64,000 bases of DNA from Dentipellis sp. KUC8613 (GCA_002286715.1 NSJX01000017.1:454909-518908), one strand, 5' to 3'; positions 36,001 to 50,698 are shown, numbered from the stretch's first letter. Notes: generated from the sequence alone by a model not told the origin. A program made the numbers and translations.

Positions 36001-36164
36001 CCAAATCAACCGAGGTGGCGGTATACGGAAGGTTGGAGACGAAGAGCGTAGATCTGGGGGTACCCGTTATTTAATAATTCATGATATGTCGACTAGTAGG
36101 CGTACCCATGAGATTCCTCGACTTTTGTTTCATCCCTATCCTTCCTCTTCCCTAGGGATGTCAT
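33050..36164 (-). CDS. NOP4: Nucleolar multi-RRM protein, Nop4/RBM28-like (60S ribosome biogenesis)
   Basis: About eight exons encode roughly 900 aa. The start is MTSLGKRKDRDETK at 36164; splicing its first exon to STLFVSNLPY reads in frame. Successive RNA-recognition motifs are visible: RRM1 (LFVSNLP, KGVGYVSF), RRM2 (IVVSGLP), RRM3 (LIVRNLPFD, KGFAFVWM), RRM4 (LFVRNIPFE, RGTGFVCF) and a C-terminal RRM-like part (RGYGFLEL). A long acidic Asp/Ser/Glu/Gly stretch (around 34640-34800) and Lys/Glu-rich segments lie between RRM3 and RRM4. The C-terminus is highly basic (PKKRRVSG and GRKRKERKAKKGGR), as expected for a nucleolar protein. Nop4 in yeast and RBM28 in animals act in pre-60S assembly and 27S pre-rRNA processing. 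It is a housekeeping gene independent of its neighbours. Confidence 0.93.
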
Positions 36165-36574
36165 TTCGTAGTTGATTTGGGGAGGTTTTCTTCAAGGCTA
36201 GGAGGGGGTACGCCTTGGGTTCAGTATGCAGGCGCGGCAACTCGCAGACGGGGAGCAGACAAAATACTTGGTTAGTCATTCGTAATGACACATATTTATC
36301 TGATAAGATTAAATTAAACTCATATACCGCAGTACATGGCGAAGCTGGAGTTCCAAAGTGCAATCCAACCAGATTCATAGTGCGGTCACCAGCTGGGATA
36401 TCCCAGATCCCCGCTTTCCTAGTCTACATTCGTGTGTCAAGCGTCTACATCTTATCTACAGTAATAATAACAATATCCAACCTCGAGCGCATCATCCAGG
36501 ACAGAGACTATCTATAGCATCCCCGCGTCAAGCTGATGCTCCCAACACCGCACAGTCAACCCTCGGAATGACAC
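36165..36574. other. Intergenic between Nop4-like gene and O-methyltransferase 2
   Basis: This 410-bp AT-richer stretch holds the Nop4-like promoter and the 3' flank of the O-methyltransferase, both on the minus strand. No other element was seen. Confidence 0.4.
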
Positions 36575-38696
36575 CTAGGTACTATCAGTCTCGCTAAGAC
36601 CGTTCGATACGCCGTTCCCATTGTGTACACCGTTCGTGACGTGAACACCGTTTCCATTGGTGAAACCATTTCCGTTGGTGACCCCGTTCCCGTTGACGAC
36701 CCCATTCCCGTTGGTGACCCCATTCCCAATGTGCCCTTCGTGCCCATGCCCATTCAAGTGATATCCCGGGATAGGCTCGCACTCGATAGCAGATACCATA
36801 CCTCTCAGCTTGTGAACCTTGACGAGCCTCATCCCCGCCTTGTTGATAAGATTGGTCCATTCAGTCTGCAATGACACTCGTGAGCTTGTGCACACGCGGC
36901 GATAGGCCGTGACGGCTTACCATAGAACGTTCTAGTGCATTGAAGACACCCATCATGTGAACGCCGAGAGCGAGAGACATCTTCGAAACCACACCGAAGT
37001 TCTCCGGGATGAATGCAGGTGGCGTGAGTGGCTGGTGGTCCGCGGCCCCGACAAGATCATCAAGGGTGGTTGCTTCGCTAGGCGACGCCGCCGAAGTGGC
37101 TACAGTGCATGGCGAAGATACGACTTCAATGATGACCACTCTCGACTATTTGCAAGATGAGTCTCGAGCATCCTACCACATCGAATGAAGCTTACCGATG
37201 GAGGCGCGACGCTAGCAATGTGCCGCAAGATGTTGACCTGTAAACGTGTCAGCATTCCGGGATCGTTGGCATGCAGTTCTTTGACACATACACAAGCATG
37301 ATCAGGCCAGTCGTGCCTGTACCGAAATTAGAATGACGCACGCATGCTGACTGAGATGCTGAGAGAGTACTCACAAGATGTAACGAAGAAGGTAGACGTA
37401 GTCTTCGCCGTGACGTGGTTGCACTTCGAAGAAGCTATGAGGCTCGGGGACTATGCGGCCAGCTTTGTACGCCTCGGGTGCCCGTCTCTCGATATTTCCA
37501 TTCGCGATTGGCATGACCTCTGGCAGATCTTGAACGTAGAACTGACTGTCCGGAAGGCTTTTTCACATGATGGGCAGGTATGTGAGAAGTGGGAGATTGG
37601 TAACGCGAAGTAAGACCGACTGACATTTCTGCCAGCGAGATGGACAGGTTGCCTTGTCCCCCGCCACAATCTACAAATGTTCGGGAGTTGAACTTGGTCC
37701 AAGGGAAATCATTGATGATCGCGGAGTGATACGCATCACCCAAAGACTACAAGGCGTGTACCCAAACCGGTCAGCATGAAGGAACGTAGACAAAAAAAAA
37801 ATATTTCACCTGAACAGAGCTGGCCCACTGCGTCAATTCATCGGGCCTTTCCTTCATCCATGCAAACAACGACAAAGGAGTGTTGTTACCGATTTGGAAC
37901 GCGGTCTGGTCCGGTTGACGTGAGTACTTCCATTCAGGATGCGTGATTTGCGGGAGAAGCGCGGTGGCGACCTTCGGCTTGCCAGGCGTCCTAGAAGAGA
38001 GTAATTCAGTGACTAAAGACGGTGTGAGAACGGTGGGAAAGAGGTACAGTATCCATTTACGACCGTTGTTTCCTTTGCGAAGCTCTAATGCAGATCGTGT
38101 GAGCGCGAACACTCCTTCACTTGTTTCATGCAGCCACCCCTGCGAAGCCAAGTAGCGCAGGATGGGGGTTAGCTTGACGGCATCAAGATCGAAGTCCTTC
38201 TGCAGCTCGCGAACGGAAAGGCCTTCCCGCGGTGTAGCCTTGTTTGCGAGCCTGTCGAGAATCCCAGTTTTCACAAGGATGTCGAGGCAAGCCGTGTCAT
38301 AGACCGCGCAAGACTGCTCAACAACCTTCTCGTATGGCCGCTGAAGAAGGTTCCGCAATTGACCCTGGAGGAACCTCGTTAGGATGATATATGATCGTCA
38401 GATCGAAGACGCACAATTGTAGCTGATCGGATTAGGATCGTCCAATCCATCAGGTTTAGCGTGACCCGTCCAGAAGCAGTAGCAGAGAACTCACCTAGCG
38501 CCAACCTTCTTGCCTCATACAACCTCGGAGGACATACAAAGGTATGATCGTCTAGTGGATGAGGTTCGGTGGCGAAGTTTGACAAGTCGGGGAGTGAGTT
38601 CCTCTTAATCTCATCGCGGATAGCATCGAGCGCCTGGTTGATAGTGACCTGGAGGGCGTCCAGCTCTTGCAACTGCTGTAGGGTGTCCGTCGTCAT
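36575..38696 (-). CDS. Class I O-methyltransferase 2 with Asn-Gly repeat tail
   Basis: Ten exons (38495-38696, 38415-38422, 38048-38364, 37810-37990, 37625-37746, 37375-37557, 37292-37316, 37196-37237, 36921-37145, 36575-36865) give 531 aa with exact frame. The start is MTTDTLQQLQELD; the in-frame extension upstream shows no family signal. The N-terminal half matches the dimerisation/winged-helix domain (GQLRNLLQRPYEKVV; LRYLASQGWL). SAM motif I is TFVDCGGGQGNLS and the catalytic segment YILHDWPDHAC. The fold ends near residue 480, after which the tail repeats Asn-Gly units (NGNGV). The second exon is 8 nt (CTACAATT); without it the frame fails, and with it the conserved RRLALATIGQLRNLL is produced. 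The enzyme methylates a hydroxyl of a small, probably aromatic molecule. Confidence 0.93.
36590..36760 (-). repeat. In-frame Asn-Gly minisatellite in O-methyltransferase 2
   Basis: About 170 bp of imperfect repeats based on a GGNAAYGG unit (on the plus strand ACCCCGTTCCCGTTG-like) encode VTNGNG, VVNGNG, FTNGNG and similar hexapeptides. Frame is kept, so the array is translated as a flexible tail. Confidence 0.75.
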
Positions 38697-41600
38697 GGTC
38701 AAGGATGCAGAGTCTCTGCGCAAACCGGCGACTTTATACATGGCGAAGTGCGGTCGGAGCAACTATCTTCATCACCAATGCCGATACTGTGGTCTCGCTA
38801 TCTGCTTGAGGAAACCAAGCAAGCTTATGCAACGGAACAGGAATCGAAGGATGGAAAATCAAACGCACATACAATCCTGGATCCGCCATTTCTACCTCCA
38901 TCAAGATCATTCTCCACGTTGGCGACGAATCAGAAAAGGGCAGCACGTGCGGTAGCAGTTTGTGCCCTATGTGTTCCAAGCGCCCCGACCATCCGAGTGA
39001 TGGAAATCAAAGTTTTCAGGCTTCGTATGACATAGAAGGCGCATTAAGGGGTGCTGCACAATGGTCGAAGCATAACAGCAATAAGGGTTCTGCACCCGCG
39101 TGAGGATGATCTCCTCAAAACTCGTCCGATATACCCACGTTGTGAGGGCGTTCACGTCAGACCTGAAATGGTGGAAGCAATGCGGACAAGTGCATTTCGA
39201 CTTAGTCGGTTCCGCCGCCCCTTCTGCACCCGTCAGCTTGTCCATGCCGTATTTCTCCAGGTGGCCACTTCCGACCAACGTCACCGACCTGGCAGACGCA
39301 CAACTAGTTCAATGAAATCAGTTTCATGATACGCAGGTATCCAAAGCGCTCCTACCTCGCTCCTTGCATTGACTTGTTCGAGGCTATGACGGCAACTGCT
39401 GTACGGTGCCAATCCATTGTCAACATGCTGTGACTTTGCCGCAAGAGGTGACCGACTCCGCTCCTGACCCTGACAAGGCAAGCGCGGCGGCCCCTCGGAC
39501 CATGATATCTATGATAAGCTCGTCCATGAATACGCGACACTTGAGAAAATCCGGGTTAGCCTGTGGGCCGTAGTAAACGCCGACGTAAACGATTTGTATC
39601 TTCAATTGGAGTTCTGGACAATGCCATAAGAGCGCACTGCAAATTCGTGTCACGTAGCGATTTGGTCCCAGATCAAGGCTGAGATCTTGGAGGCAGGAGG
39701 AGATACTTGGACCGATCAAATGGTAGCAAGAGAGTACGTCCGAGTCGGATGCATAGACATCGAGCGAATTTGCTTCTGTTGGCGACGTGGAGCGTGGGTG
39801 GCAGAGGCAATGTAAGTTGATACCGTGGTAAATTTCTCGTAACCTTTATCGACATCGTAATTTGAACAACTCTCCCCGCGGACTTCATTGACTCCGAAAA
39901 GTCAGCATTGTACCATCCGACGTACTTCCTGTGACCCTAATTTACGTGGCGATGGTGGATTATCATCCTCAGCAGCAAAGTCCGAGCGGCAATTGCCAAA
40001 CCACTTCCCCGGATAGCATCTTTCTGTCGTTGCGACCATGCGTATAACTCTAATAAGGTTCTGAAAAGAACTTCTGCCCGGTAAAAAAGTTCAACGGCGA
40101 TATCGAGAAGAAGCTTTATGTGACTTTCTGCTTGCTTTTCTGATATTTTGTTGCTGAACTGTACCTCAACAATGTACGTCGGGTTCTTGACATTGAAGCC
40201 GAGCCAGTACCTGAAAGCGGGAACGCCGAAAGGCGCTGAAGAAGTCCGCATGAGATTTCTGTTTTTCTATCTTTCGCCCTGCCCGTCGCGTAGGTCAAAA
40301 GATTCTCAAAGTCATATATCTGACGATGATGCTGGTTCTCCGAAGGCCTTCTGAAGATGGGCAAAGCATGGACAGGCACGCCAGAGCGACTCGACCGAAA
40401 GCCTAGAGACTCTCGAAAACGACGAAAACGGCCGTCGGAGCGTCTGTATTGCGAACATGTTTGCGCGTATACGAATCCGAAAGCACGGTTGGCCACTGGG
40501 ACAACGGCACCGGCGGCCTGATGCAAGCTGTGCACCCCATAATGAATTGCTGACAGTACCGAGCATCAGCCAAATGGCGGACAGGGACTGCGCAGATGCA
40601 TCTGGGGTGAAGCCGTGCCATGGATCGTTCTGGAGAGAAGTCAGATGAAAAGACCCATCAGCATCCTTTGCTTCTTATCTGATCATGCAGACTATTCATT
40701 GTACGACATCACGACCGGCGGTAAAAACCCATGGCGGGTAAACCGATGCGACGAGATGGCGTAGGTATAGGGTGCAATCGCAGTAGTGTGCGATAGACGG
40801 CGGAGGACCAGATGGTCTAGAGCGATATGCTGTCCCTCGTCCAGGTGTCCGTCGAAGGATTCTTCTATGCGCAGATGAAGTCCATTCGGACAGCGTGGTC
40901 AATTGAGACTTAGTCGCCGGGCGCACGCTGGACATGATGATGGACAGTGATCAAATCACCACCTCACAGGGCATTCCGGTTACAGTGTAACATGTCCATC
41001 CGTATAGCATCGAAAAAAAAATAGACAAGATGATCTCAGATGACCTGATTGCTCAAAATACGTCAGTAGGGAAGGCGCAAATGAGCAGTTTCATATTCTC
41101 GACATAGCGCACTGTTAGATTGCAGAGAACATGCGTGTGTTCCTCTAGCGGGTACCGATGATCGGGTGTTGAAGGTTTCCTTTACGATGAATGTTACCGC
41201 CTTTACTCGCAAGGCTACAAGCGAGGATATTGGGCACGGTTATCCGCAACGCTTCTCGCCGGCTTGCACATATCTCCCGTCCGTATAAGTCAACGACGGT
41301 GATCCACTCGTCACCTTACGACGGATCTGCTTCGCAGCGTTTTCTCTGCGTTGATTCGGATATTGCCGCTGGAGGGACACGGACAAAGACCTGAAGGAGT
41401 TAGAATCAGCAACTTTAATGAAGTAACAACGTCGGAAAGTAAACCACCATGGGGATGATCTCCCTCGGATCGTCCCATGATGACCGCGAAAGTCGATCGT
41501 GTGCATGCACTTGCCGGCTCCCACCAGACATGAACACAACCATGTCCGTTGACGAAATTATCATTCTTTATAATCTCTTGCAATCAGAACGTCGGGAAGG

Positions 41601-42100
41601 ACACCAACAGTGTGAGCGTCGTCGGTGATTGCTTCGGGACCCTGGTCCAAAGCTTGGATATACGTCCGACTTGCGTGCGAGATACGAGCTGAAGACTCCC
41701 CGGTCTCCGAAGTGACTCCGGACTATACGATGTAAATGTCGCATCCAGTAACCCCGATTGCATACACAAGATAAAGCTTACCATGCCATTTGGTTCATTT
41801 TGTAGGTGCTGCACAAGCTCTGTATCAATAAAATAATCAGCACTCGCAGAACACTTGCAGAAAAGCCATTCGTCTGTCACGCATAACCCGCACGTTGCAG
41901 TAGAAGTTGGTCAGGGGGAAGTCGAACGCTGCTGGAGCCTGAGGCTCAGAAAGAGGCCTCGATGCACGTGGTCAACTACTATGATGACATAAGCAAGTTT
42001 AGAGGAGGACGCCGCGGCGCGTGACTTGACCGCGTTCCCCCTCTTCTCAAACTCGAACTTTGAAGTTCGCCGCCTCCCACCGGCAGCCTGCTTGGATGCT
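38697..42100. other. Long interval without a confident gene
   Basis: This 3.4-kb stretch lies between the divergent O-methyltransferase 2 and chromodomain genes. Several minus-strand frames of 70-140 codons look partly protein-like: 39937-40251 (beginning MRTSSAPFGVPAFRYW, with a YIVEVQFS segment), 39420-39719 (LKIQIVYVGVYYG) and 41584-41880 (MTDEWLFCKCSASADYF). None can be joined into a convincing spliced gene or recognised. They may be exons of an orphan or decayed gene. The right end carries the chromodomain gene promoter. Confidence 0.3.
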
Positions 42101-45100
42101 ATGGACTCTCAGGAGACTCAAGGATTTATCTCCCAGGATGACGACTCGGAGAACCTATATGAAGCTATCGAAATCACTGCCCAGAGACACGGCGAATACA
42201 GGATTCGTTGGGCTGGGAATAACCCCAAAACTGGGAAACCATGGGCTCAGACATGGGCGTCTCGCAAAGACTGTACAGATGAATTGATTGCTGATTGGAG
42301 ACAGAAACAAAAGGAGAAGAAACGTGAGTGATTTCGGCTTCTCCATGTTGCTACTTATAAATACGTGTTTCGTGCGTTTGGTGACAGTGAAGCAGACAGG
42401 ACGAGCCAAGTCTCGATCGTCCCACACGTCGAGCACTCGCAATTCTGCCGCTGCGTCCGCATCTACGCCACACGTCTTTCGTCCTCGTCACAGCGATGTA
42501 TCTTCTGGGTCTCCGATTCGCCAATCCAACGCTAGACCATCCTCAACCCAGGACTCGACATCACCACAACCCCGCAAACGAAAACGAGCGTCTAGCGCTC
42601 ATGAACAAAGTTCTTCTGCTAACGACGTCCTTCGTGCACCGAGCACCACTGTGCCACCATCTAAACGTCAGCGGACCGTAGCCAGGGAGTCAGAAACCGA
42701 AGAGGATGAGCCACCAAAGCCAGTGAATACTATAAAGAGGCCGAAGAAACGGATTATCCGGATGTATCCTTCGGATTTTGAAGATTTTTCTGGCGCGGAG
42801 CAGGGGTCGTCAGCCGCAAAGGTGAAAGCGTCAGGCTCAGTCAAGAAAAAGTCACGAGCATCTTCCTCAAAAAGAACTACTCCTCGCGACTCTATAGTCC
42901 ACCGTTCCCAGCGTAGCGATACCGACGAGGAAATTGTCGAGGTTCCAATCAAGACCGGCCCTCCGAAGGGAAAGAGACGCATGGACAGTGCATCGACGAC
43001 AAAGTCTGGTAGTACGGCGTCCGTCAACGCCCAGCGGACAGACACCGGTACTTTTGGTCTTTCGAGACCTCACGCTAAGGTGATCCTCGAGGCCATGTCA
43101 AAAACGTCGGGGTTACAGCGCAAGCCTTCTCTGTCGCAGTCACAAATTTTGGCCCTTCGTCAGGAGGAGGAATCGCAGACCCAGGACCCTAGTGCGTTGG
43201 CGGAGGACGGAGACGATTATCCTGCAGGCAATTCTCCCCAGCTGACTTACCCAAGCAGCCAGCCTGGATCGAGTAAGCACAAAGCTAATGGAGCGAACGG
43301 CAAGGCCGGAAAGCCAGATGAAGAAGAGAGAGATCCTCTCTTTCTTCCGGATGTCTCGGATTCAGATCGCGAAGGCGCACCCTCTCCTTCCCAAGGATCC
43401 AAGTCACAAGCCAGTCGCGCTCGTGAGGCAGCCAGCAGTCCCTCCGATCGCCGCGCGATGCTTCCACCAGAAGCCCCTGCAGCTGCGTCGAAGCGGGCGC
43501 CTGCAACCAATCATACGTCCAAGCATCCCTTGAAACCCGCGGGGAGCCGCGTAGAATCGGCTGTCGCACAATCCATAGCATTGAAGCCTCGCGCGAACCC
43601 TGGATTGGTAGAACTCATGCGTAAGAAGGCTCCAGCTCCGACTGCATCTGGATCTGGTACCAAGCCGATGCGTCCTATTCCTCAAATATCACCGTCGGCG
43701 TTCCGACCACATCTCAGCGAGGAGCAGGAGGATTTGACTAGTTCTATTGAACAGTTCAGCTCTCCCGAGAAGGGGAAGGCCCGCGCATCGAGTGTGCGCA
43801 CCTGGAACTCGAGCATTCGGTCGGAACATTCCACTAACCCGCGACGGGGACAGACTCTGGGCCCGCCCAGTCGTCTGCAGCCACCAACGAAGCCGCTCGC
43901 CGGCGTTGCGCCAACCCGCCCGTCTGCATTTCACTCGGATACCGGTGGAAAGGGGAAACAGAAAGCGTTGAGCGCTAAAGAAAGGCTAGATATGGCGATG
44001 AGGCTGCTTGAGCAGGGATCGCAGAGCCAAGGTCAGGATGAAGGTCAGGACGCAGGCCAGAACCAAGACGCAGACCGGGATCAGGACGCAGACCAGGATC
44101 AGGACACAGACCAGGATCAAGGCATAGATCAGGATGAGAACATAGACCAGGATCATGTTATAGGCCAGGATCAAGGCCAAGTTCATACCCGTGGTGCTCA
44201 AGAACTCGAGGTAGTCATGGGCCAGTTCGACGAGATCAGGCAGGAGGAGTTGCACGATGTTCGAGATGCAGATGATGTCGTGAGGGAGATGGAAGAACGA
44301 TACGTGGACTTGGACGGTGGCGCGGGTACGACGAGCGGGCCAGACGACGAGGTAGCCGTTGAGAAGTCGTTGAGTATCGGGGGTGTAGAGACGCCTGAGG
44401 TGAGCATCCGTTTTGATCAGAGAGCGCTATTCCTTCAACGTAAGGTATTTCGTTTAGGTTCGCCCAGTCGACTCTCAGGATGTGGTACCTCCGAGTTCGT
44501 CAAAGCATATATCCGACGAAAGCCAGACTCAAAGCCAAGGAGCCACCCAGTCTCTCGAAGTCCAGCTTGCATCAGCTCTTAATGTCCTTAATCTCAAATC
44601 AGAAGAGATCGAGAGTCTTCAGCGACTGCTCGCCGAACAGCGCAAGCAAGTCACTAATTTGGAGACGCAATTACAAGCAGAGCGAGCCGTACGCCCTCCC
44701 GAACCACCAGAGCGGTCGCAGGAGTCTGTCCATGTCCAGACCGACACCGACACCTCTCCTCCAGATGAATCTCAGAAGCTTGCTTTGGAGTTGACTCTCA
44801 CCGCTGAGCGTGCCAAATGGGAAGCGAAGCGATCCGAGATGCAGGAGAGGATCACCTCCCTCGAGAGCGCCACGAAGTCTGCGATCAGCGACCGCGACTT
44901 CTTTATGGCTCAATACACCACTGCGTCCTCATTCGCGACCGAGATGCGGGCGGAGAACGAGCGGCTGGTCGCGCGTGCAACGCTCGCAGAGTCTCAAGTC
45001 AAGAACGGGATTGCCTTGGTGCGAGCGACGTTCGAAACGCGCGTGAAGAAGCTCGAGTCGGAGGTCTCGAAGCGCGATGCGATGATGAAGCTGCTTCAGG

Positions 45101-45826
45101 AGCGTGCGCGGAGGACAGACGATAACCTGCGTTTGCATGCTGCAATGGCTCCGGAACTGTCGAGAGAGAATGAGCTGCTGCGGGACGAAGCGAACGTGAA
45201 ACATGCCCAGGTGAAGGAGTTGAAGGAGGACGTGGCGGAGCTGGAGAGGACTAACACGAGGTTAGAGAAAAGGGTTGAGAAGCTGGAAAGAAAGCTTGTG
45301 TGGGCGGAGAAGAATAGGCAGACGGAGTCGGATGACGCGCCCCCGCCAGCACCAACGCCAGTACCAGCGTCTGTATCAGCGTCAGCCGACAAGTCTCAAG
45401 CCAAGGCACTCGTACCAGAGTCACAACTACTGTCACAGCCGATCCTCGATGATGAGGATAGCGATTCAGACGATGAGGACTTCGTTCCCGGCCGCAGCGA
45501 ATCCGAGTCTAGTACTTCCGAATCTAGCAGCGACGAGGAACCGGTTCCAGGGCCTGCTGCGAATGCGACACCTCCTGACAGTTCGCCTGTCCCAGTCATC
45601 CCAAAAGACGTGCCGCTTCTTCCCGATGTCGATGCACCGGGAGGCGAGTCGGGAGAAGATTGGGTATTCCAATGTGCTTGGAGGCCGAAGGATACGAATG
45701 AGCGTTGCGAGGTGCTTCTGGGCAGTAAGGAGGTGCGCGGGTTCTAATTTCTTATCCATTTGTCTTCACTCACGGATTTCTCAGGATCTGGAGGAGCATA
45801 TATTTTCTAGCGGCCATTTGCAATAG
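42101..45826 (+). CDS. Chromodomain, coiled-coil and terminal C2H2-like zinc-finger protein
   Basis: Four exons (42101-42323, 42388-44399, 44458-45732, 45785-45826) give 1183 aa. Residues 14-72 resemble a chromodomain (LYEAIEI, GEYRIRWAG, TWASRKD, ELIADW). Residues 75-740 are Ser/Pro/Lys/Glu-rich and disordered, with basic nuclear-signal-like clusters (RKRKR, KRQR, RPKKR) and a Gln-Asp repeat at 622-675. Residues about 780-1015 are a long coiled coil. The protein ends with C-X10-C-X12-H-X5-H, compatible with a C2H2 finger completed two residues before the stop. A chromatin-associated nuclear role, reading methylated lysine or binding DNA/protein partners, is inferred from the architecture. 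I know no named protein with this exact order. The ATG at 42101 was chosen because the upstream in-frame extension contains no other ATG. Confidence 0.85.
44029..44190 (+). repeat. In-frame Gln-Asp minisatellite in the chromodomain gene
   Basis: About 160 bp of degenerate 18-bp units (consensus near GACCAGGATCAGGACGCA) encode alternating Asp-Gln-Asp hexapeptides such as DADQDQ, DTDQDQ and GIDQDE. The frame is retained through the array. Unit number may vary between strains. Confidence 0.8.
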
Positions 45827-46511
45827 CGTGGACGACCCTACGCACGTGTCACAGTAGCAATGCCTTGTGTCTTGTTTAGCATCACCCGGGAAGGGTCGTT
45901 GTAGCAATGCATTTTCTTGGGTTGTTTGTACCTCGTGCGGCGATAACGGTGACACTGACGCATCGATCGCAGACATGGTGATTCCCCGTTCCCTACCGGA
46001 CTGATGGTGCGTCCGCGGCTTGACTCAACCTTGCCGTCGGAGTTGACGAGAAAAAGCTTCTTCCTCAGCCATGAGCTTCGTCTGTGTTTACGCCACGGCC
46101 ACCGATGGTCCAAAGCATCCATCGACTTGCTCAAGTTTCGACATCAGTCCTCATTTTTTGGTAATACACTCCATGCTGTGATCCACGTTAGTTGGACATA
46201 TGCCATCTGCATAGACGAATATGAAAGCAGAATGACCCACAGCCGACATTGGCGGCCCCGTCACGTCCTCCAACACGCACCTGCCTCGTGTATACTCACA
46301 ACTATCCTTTTTTGACATTCGAGATGCTACCTTCGCCGTTAGTTCTACATCAAACTCAAGGTAATGCCATGTACCCTGAGAAGCAATCGCGTACGTCGTT
46401 CTCGTCGGCTTTTCTCAAGCACTGAAGATCGCTTGGACTGATCCAGAATATAAAACCTTGGTAACCATCTCGCAACACCATCCCTCCTCGAGTTCTCTCG
46501 CCCTCAATTCG
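45827..46511 (+). promoter_or_regulatory. Promoter region of Old Yellow Enzyme 1 with TATA box
   Basis: TATAAAA lies at 46449-46455, about 57 bp before the ATG at 46512. The remainder holds the 3' flank of the chromodomain gene and shows no gene. Confidence 0.5.
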
Positions 46512-47827
<1,316 letters not shown>

Positions 47828-48476
47828 TCAGATATCTTCGTCGGTATGATCAACGGTTCGGCGATCGACTTACGATCTTGGCCATGTCTAGTTCAAGCGT
47901 CTCCATTTCACTGTGGCCAAATGGAACGCAGCGCTTGTGATGCATGTGCATCGTTGAGATAGAAACTTGAAACTGATTGTCTTACCTTCTGACTTGGCCT
48001 ACTCGTGTGTCCTTCATATCGATTTCGCGCTTCCTTATCCCGATGAACTCTTGCCTGGCTTCCTATGCTAACTAACAATGTTTCAGGTGGTCATACACTG
48101 ACGATCGATCCGAGTTCATCGTCGGCGCCTACCGTATTCATCACGGTGGCATCGTGCCGATGCGCCTCGTTTGTTTTTCATGCTTCCAGATGCCATGATG
48201 TCGATGAAGGGGGTCCATCAATGACGTTGGACAGTTCTCCTTTGACATACAGTGCACTTGGGGCTTGCGATGTCTTGGCCTTGTTTCAAGACAGTACCAA
48301 CCCAATTTGCTCTGCTGACACAATACCCGAGGTGAGAATTCCGTTTGCCGGTTTCGTGGTTCCCCTTGCGTACTTCCTCTTGCGTGTCCGTAATATATTT
48401 ACGGACTCAGAAGCTGGGACCACATATTAAGGGACCTTCATACAACTAGTACTAACGCCCCAAGCACCCTCATTTG
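47828..48476. other. Intergenic between OYE 1 and OYE 2
   Basis: About 650 bp. It holds the 3' flank of OYE 1 and the OYE 2 promoter, where an imperfect AT-rich element (ATATTAAG) occurs near 48424. A plus-strand 121-codon frame here shows no family signal and is not called. Confidence 0.4.
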
Positions 48477-49780
<1,304 letters not shown>

Positions 49781-50698
49781 AGGTTGGGCAGTTTCTGGTG
49801 GGCGATGCCTCTAAGAAGTTGCAATAGTCTTGACACTTACCCATATATTTCAGCCGACATCGAATACATCCACTGCATGACCTGATTCCAAATGTCCTCA
49901 TGCCTTGCTTAGTTGCCTGATTTTGAGACGGCCCAATCGGCTTTTGCAACGACGGACTTGACCGGAATTCCTACGAACTTTACAGGTACGGATTTCCTTT
50001 TTCGATGATCCGGGGAGCGCAGCGGCGCAATGACTCGACGGCACGATCGGTCGCCAGTCGAAATGGCCTGCTGTGATTGGCCACTTCTTCTCTTCCGTCG
50101 CGCGGGCTCCTTTCTAGGTTTCTATCTACCTTGGCCAAGAACTATCGACCATCCTAGACCTCGCAGCTGATTATGCGTGGTGTACGTGCTCTCCGTTGAA
50201 GTCCCGCCGCGCGGCTGCTGCATGGCGCCTCATGACCTCACGACCAGGTGGCGCAGAACCACGCCCCCCGCTGCGCTGCGCAATTGCCCACATGAGTAAA
50301 CAACGTCATACTCGTCTGTCACTCATTACCTTCTTGGCGCAATATCTGGACTCATTCCGTGTCATTTTAGCAGCTAAACCGCACAGGTCACATTTTACAG
50401 TTCTTCTAGGCGTTTGGAGCCGGCCTCCGCGAGCGTCGCTTCATTTGTATTGCCTGCATTGCGGGCGGAAGGCTTGGGACACGCGACAGCTCTCATTTGT
50501 TAGGCTGCAGGATACTGCGAGCTTCCAAGCCGGCGGCATACCGCACGCAAGATCCTCCGCCCGATTTCTTCTCATCAACTCCGTCCGCCTCCACCCCCAC
50601 AGTAACGTCCCTCCCCGCACACAAAAAATATAAAGCGGGTCGACAAATGCCAGGTCTAAGTCCTCAGTACCATTCGCTTCAGCTAACTCAACACAAAC
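49781..50698 (+). promoter_or_regulatory. Promoter region of OYE 3 with TATA box
   Basis: About 920 bp without a supported gene. TATAAA lies at 50629-50634, 65 bp before the ATG of OYE 3. A plus-strand 145-codon frame (50196-50633) overlaps the TATA region and has no family signal. Confidence 0.45.

Noticed and set aside
38365..38495. Suspected frameshift in O-methyltransferase 2 between exon 1 and the GQLRN exon
   Set aside because: An 8-nt exon with canonical flanking splice sites resolves the phase conflict and gives a conserved sequence.
48065..48430. 121-codon plus-strand frame between OYE 1 and OYE 2
   Set aside because: It has no family signal, lies in the OYE 2 promoter region, and has no splice partners.
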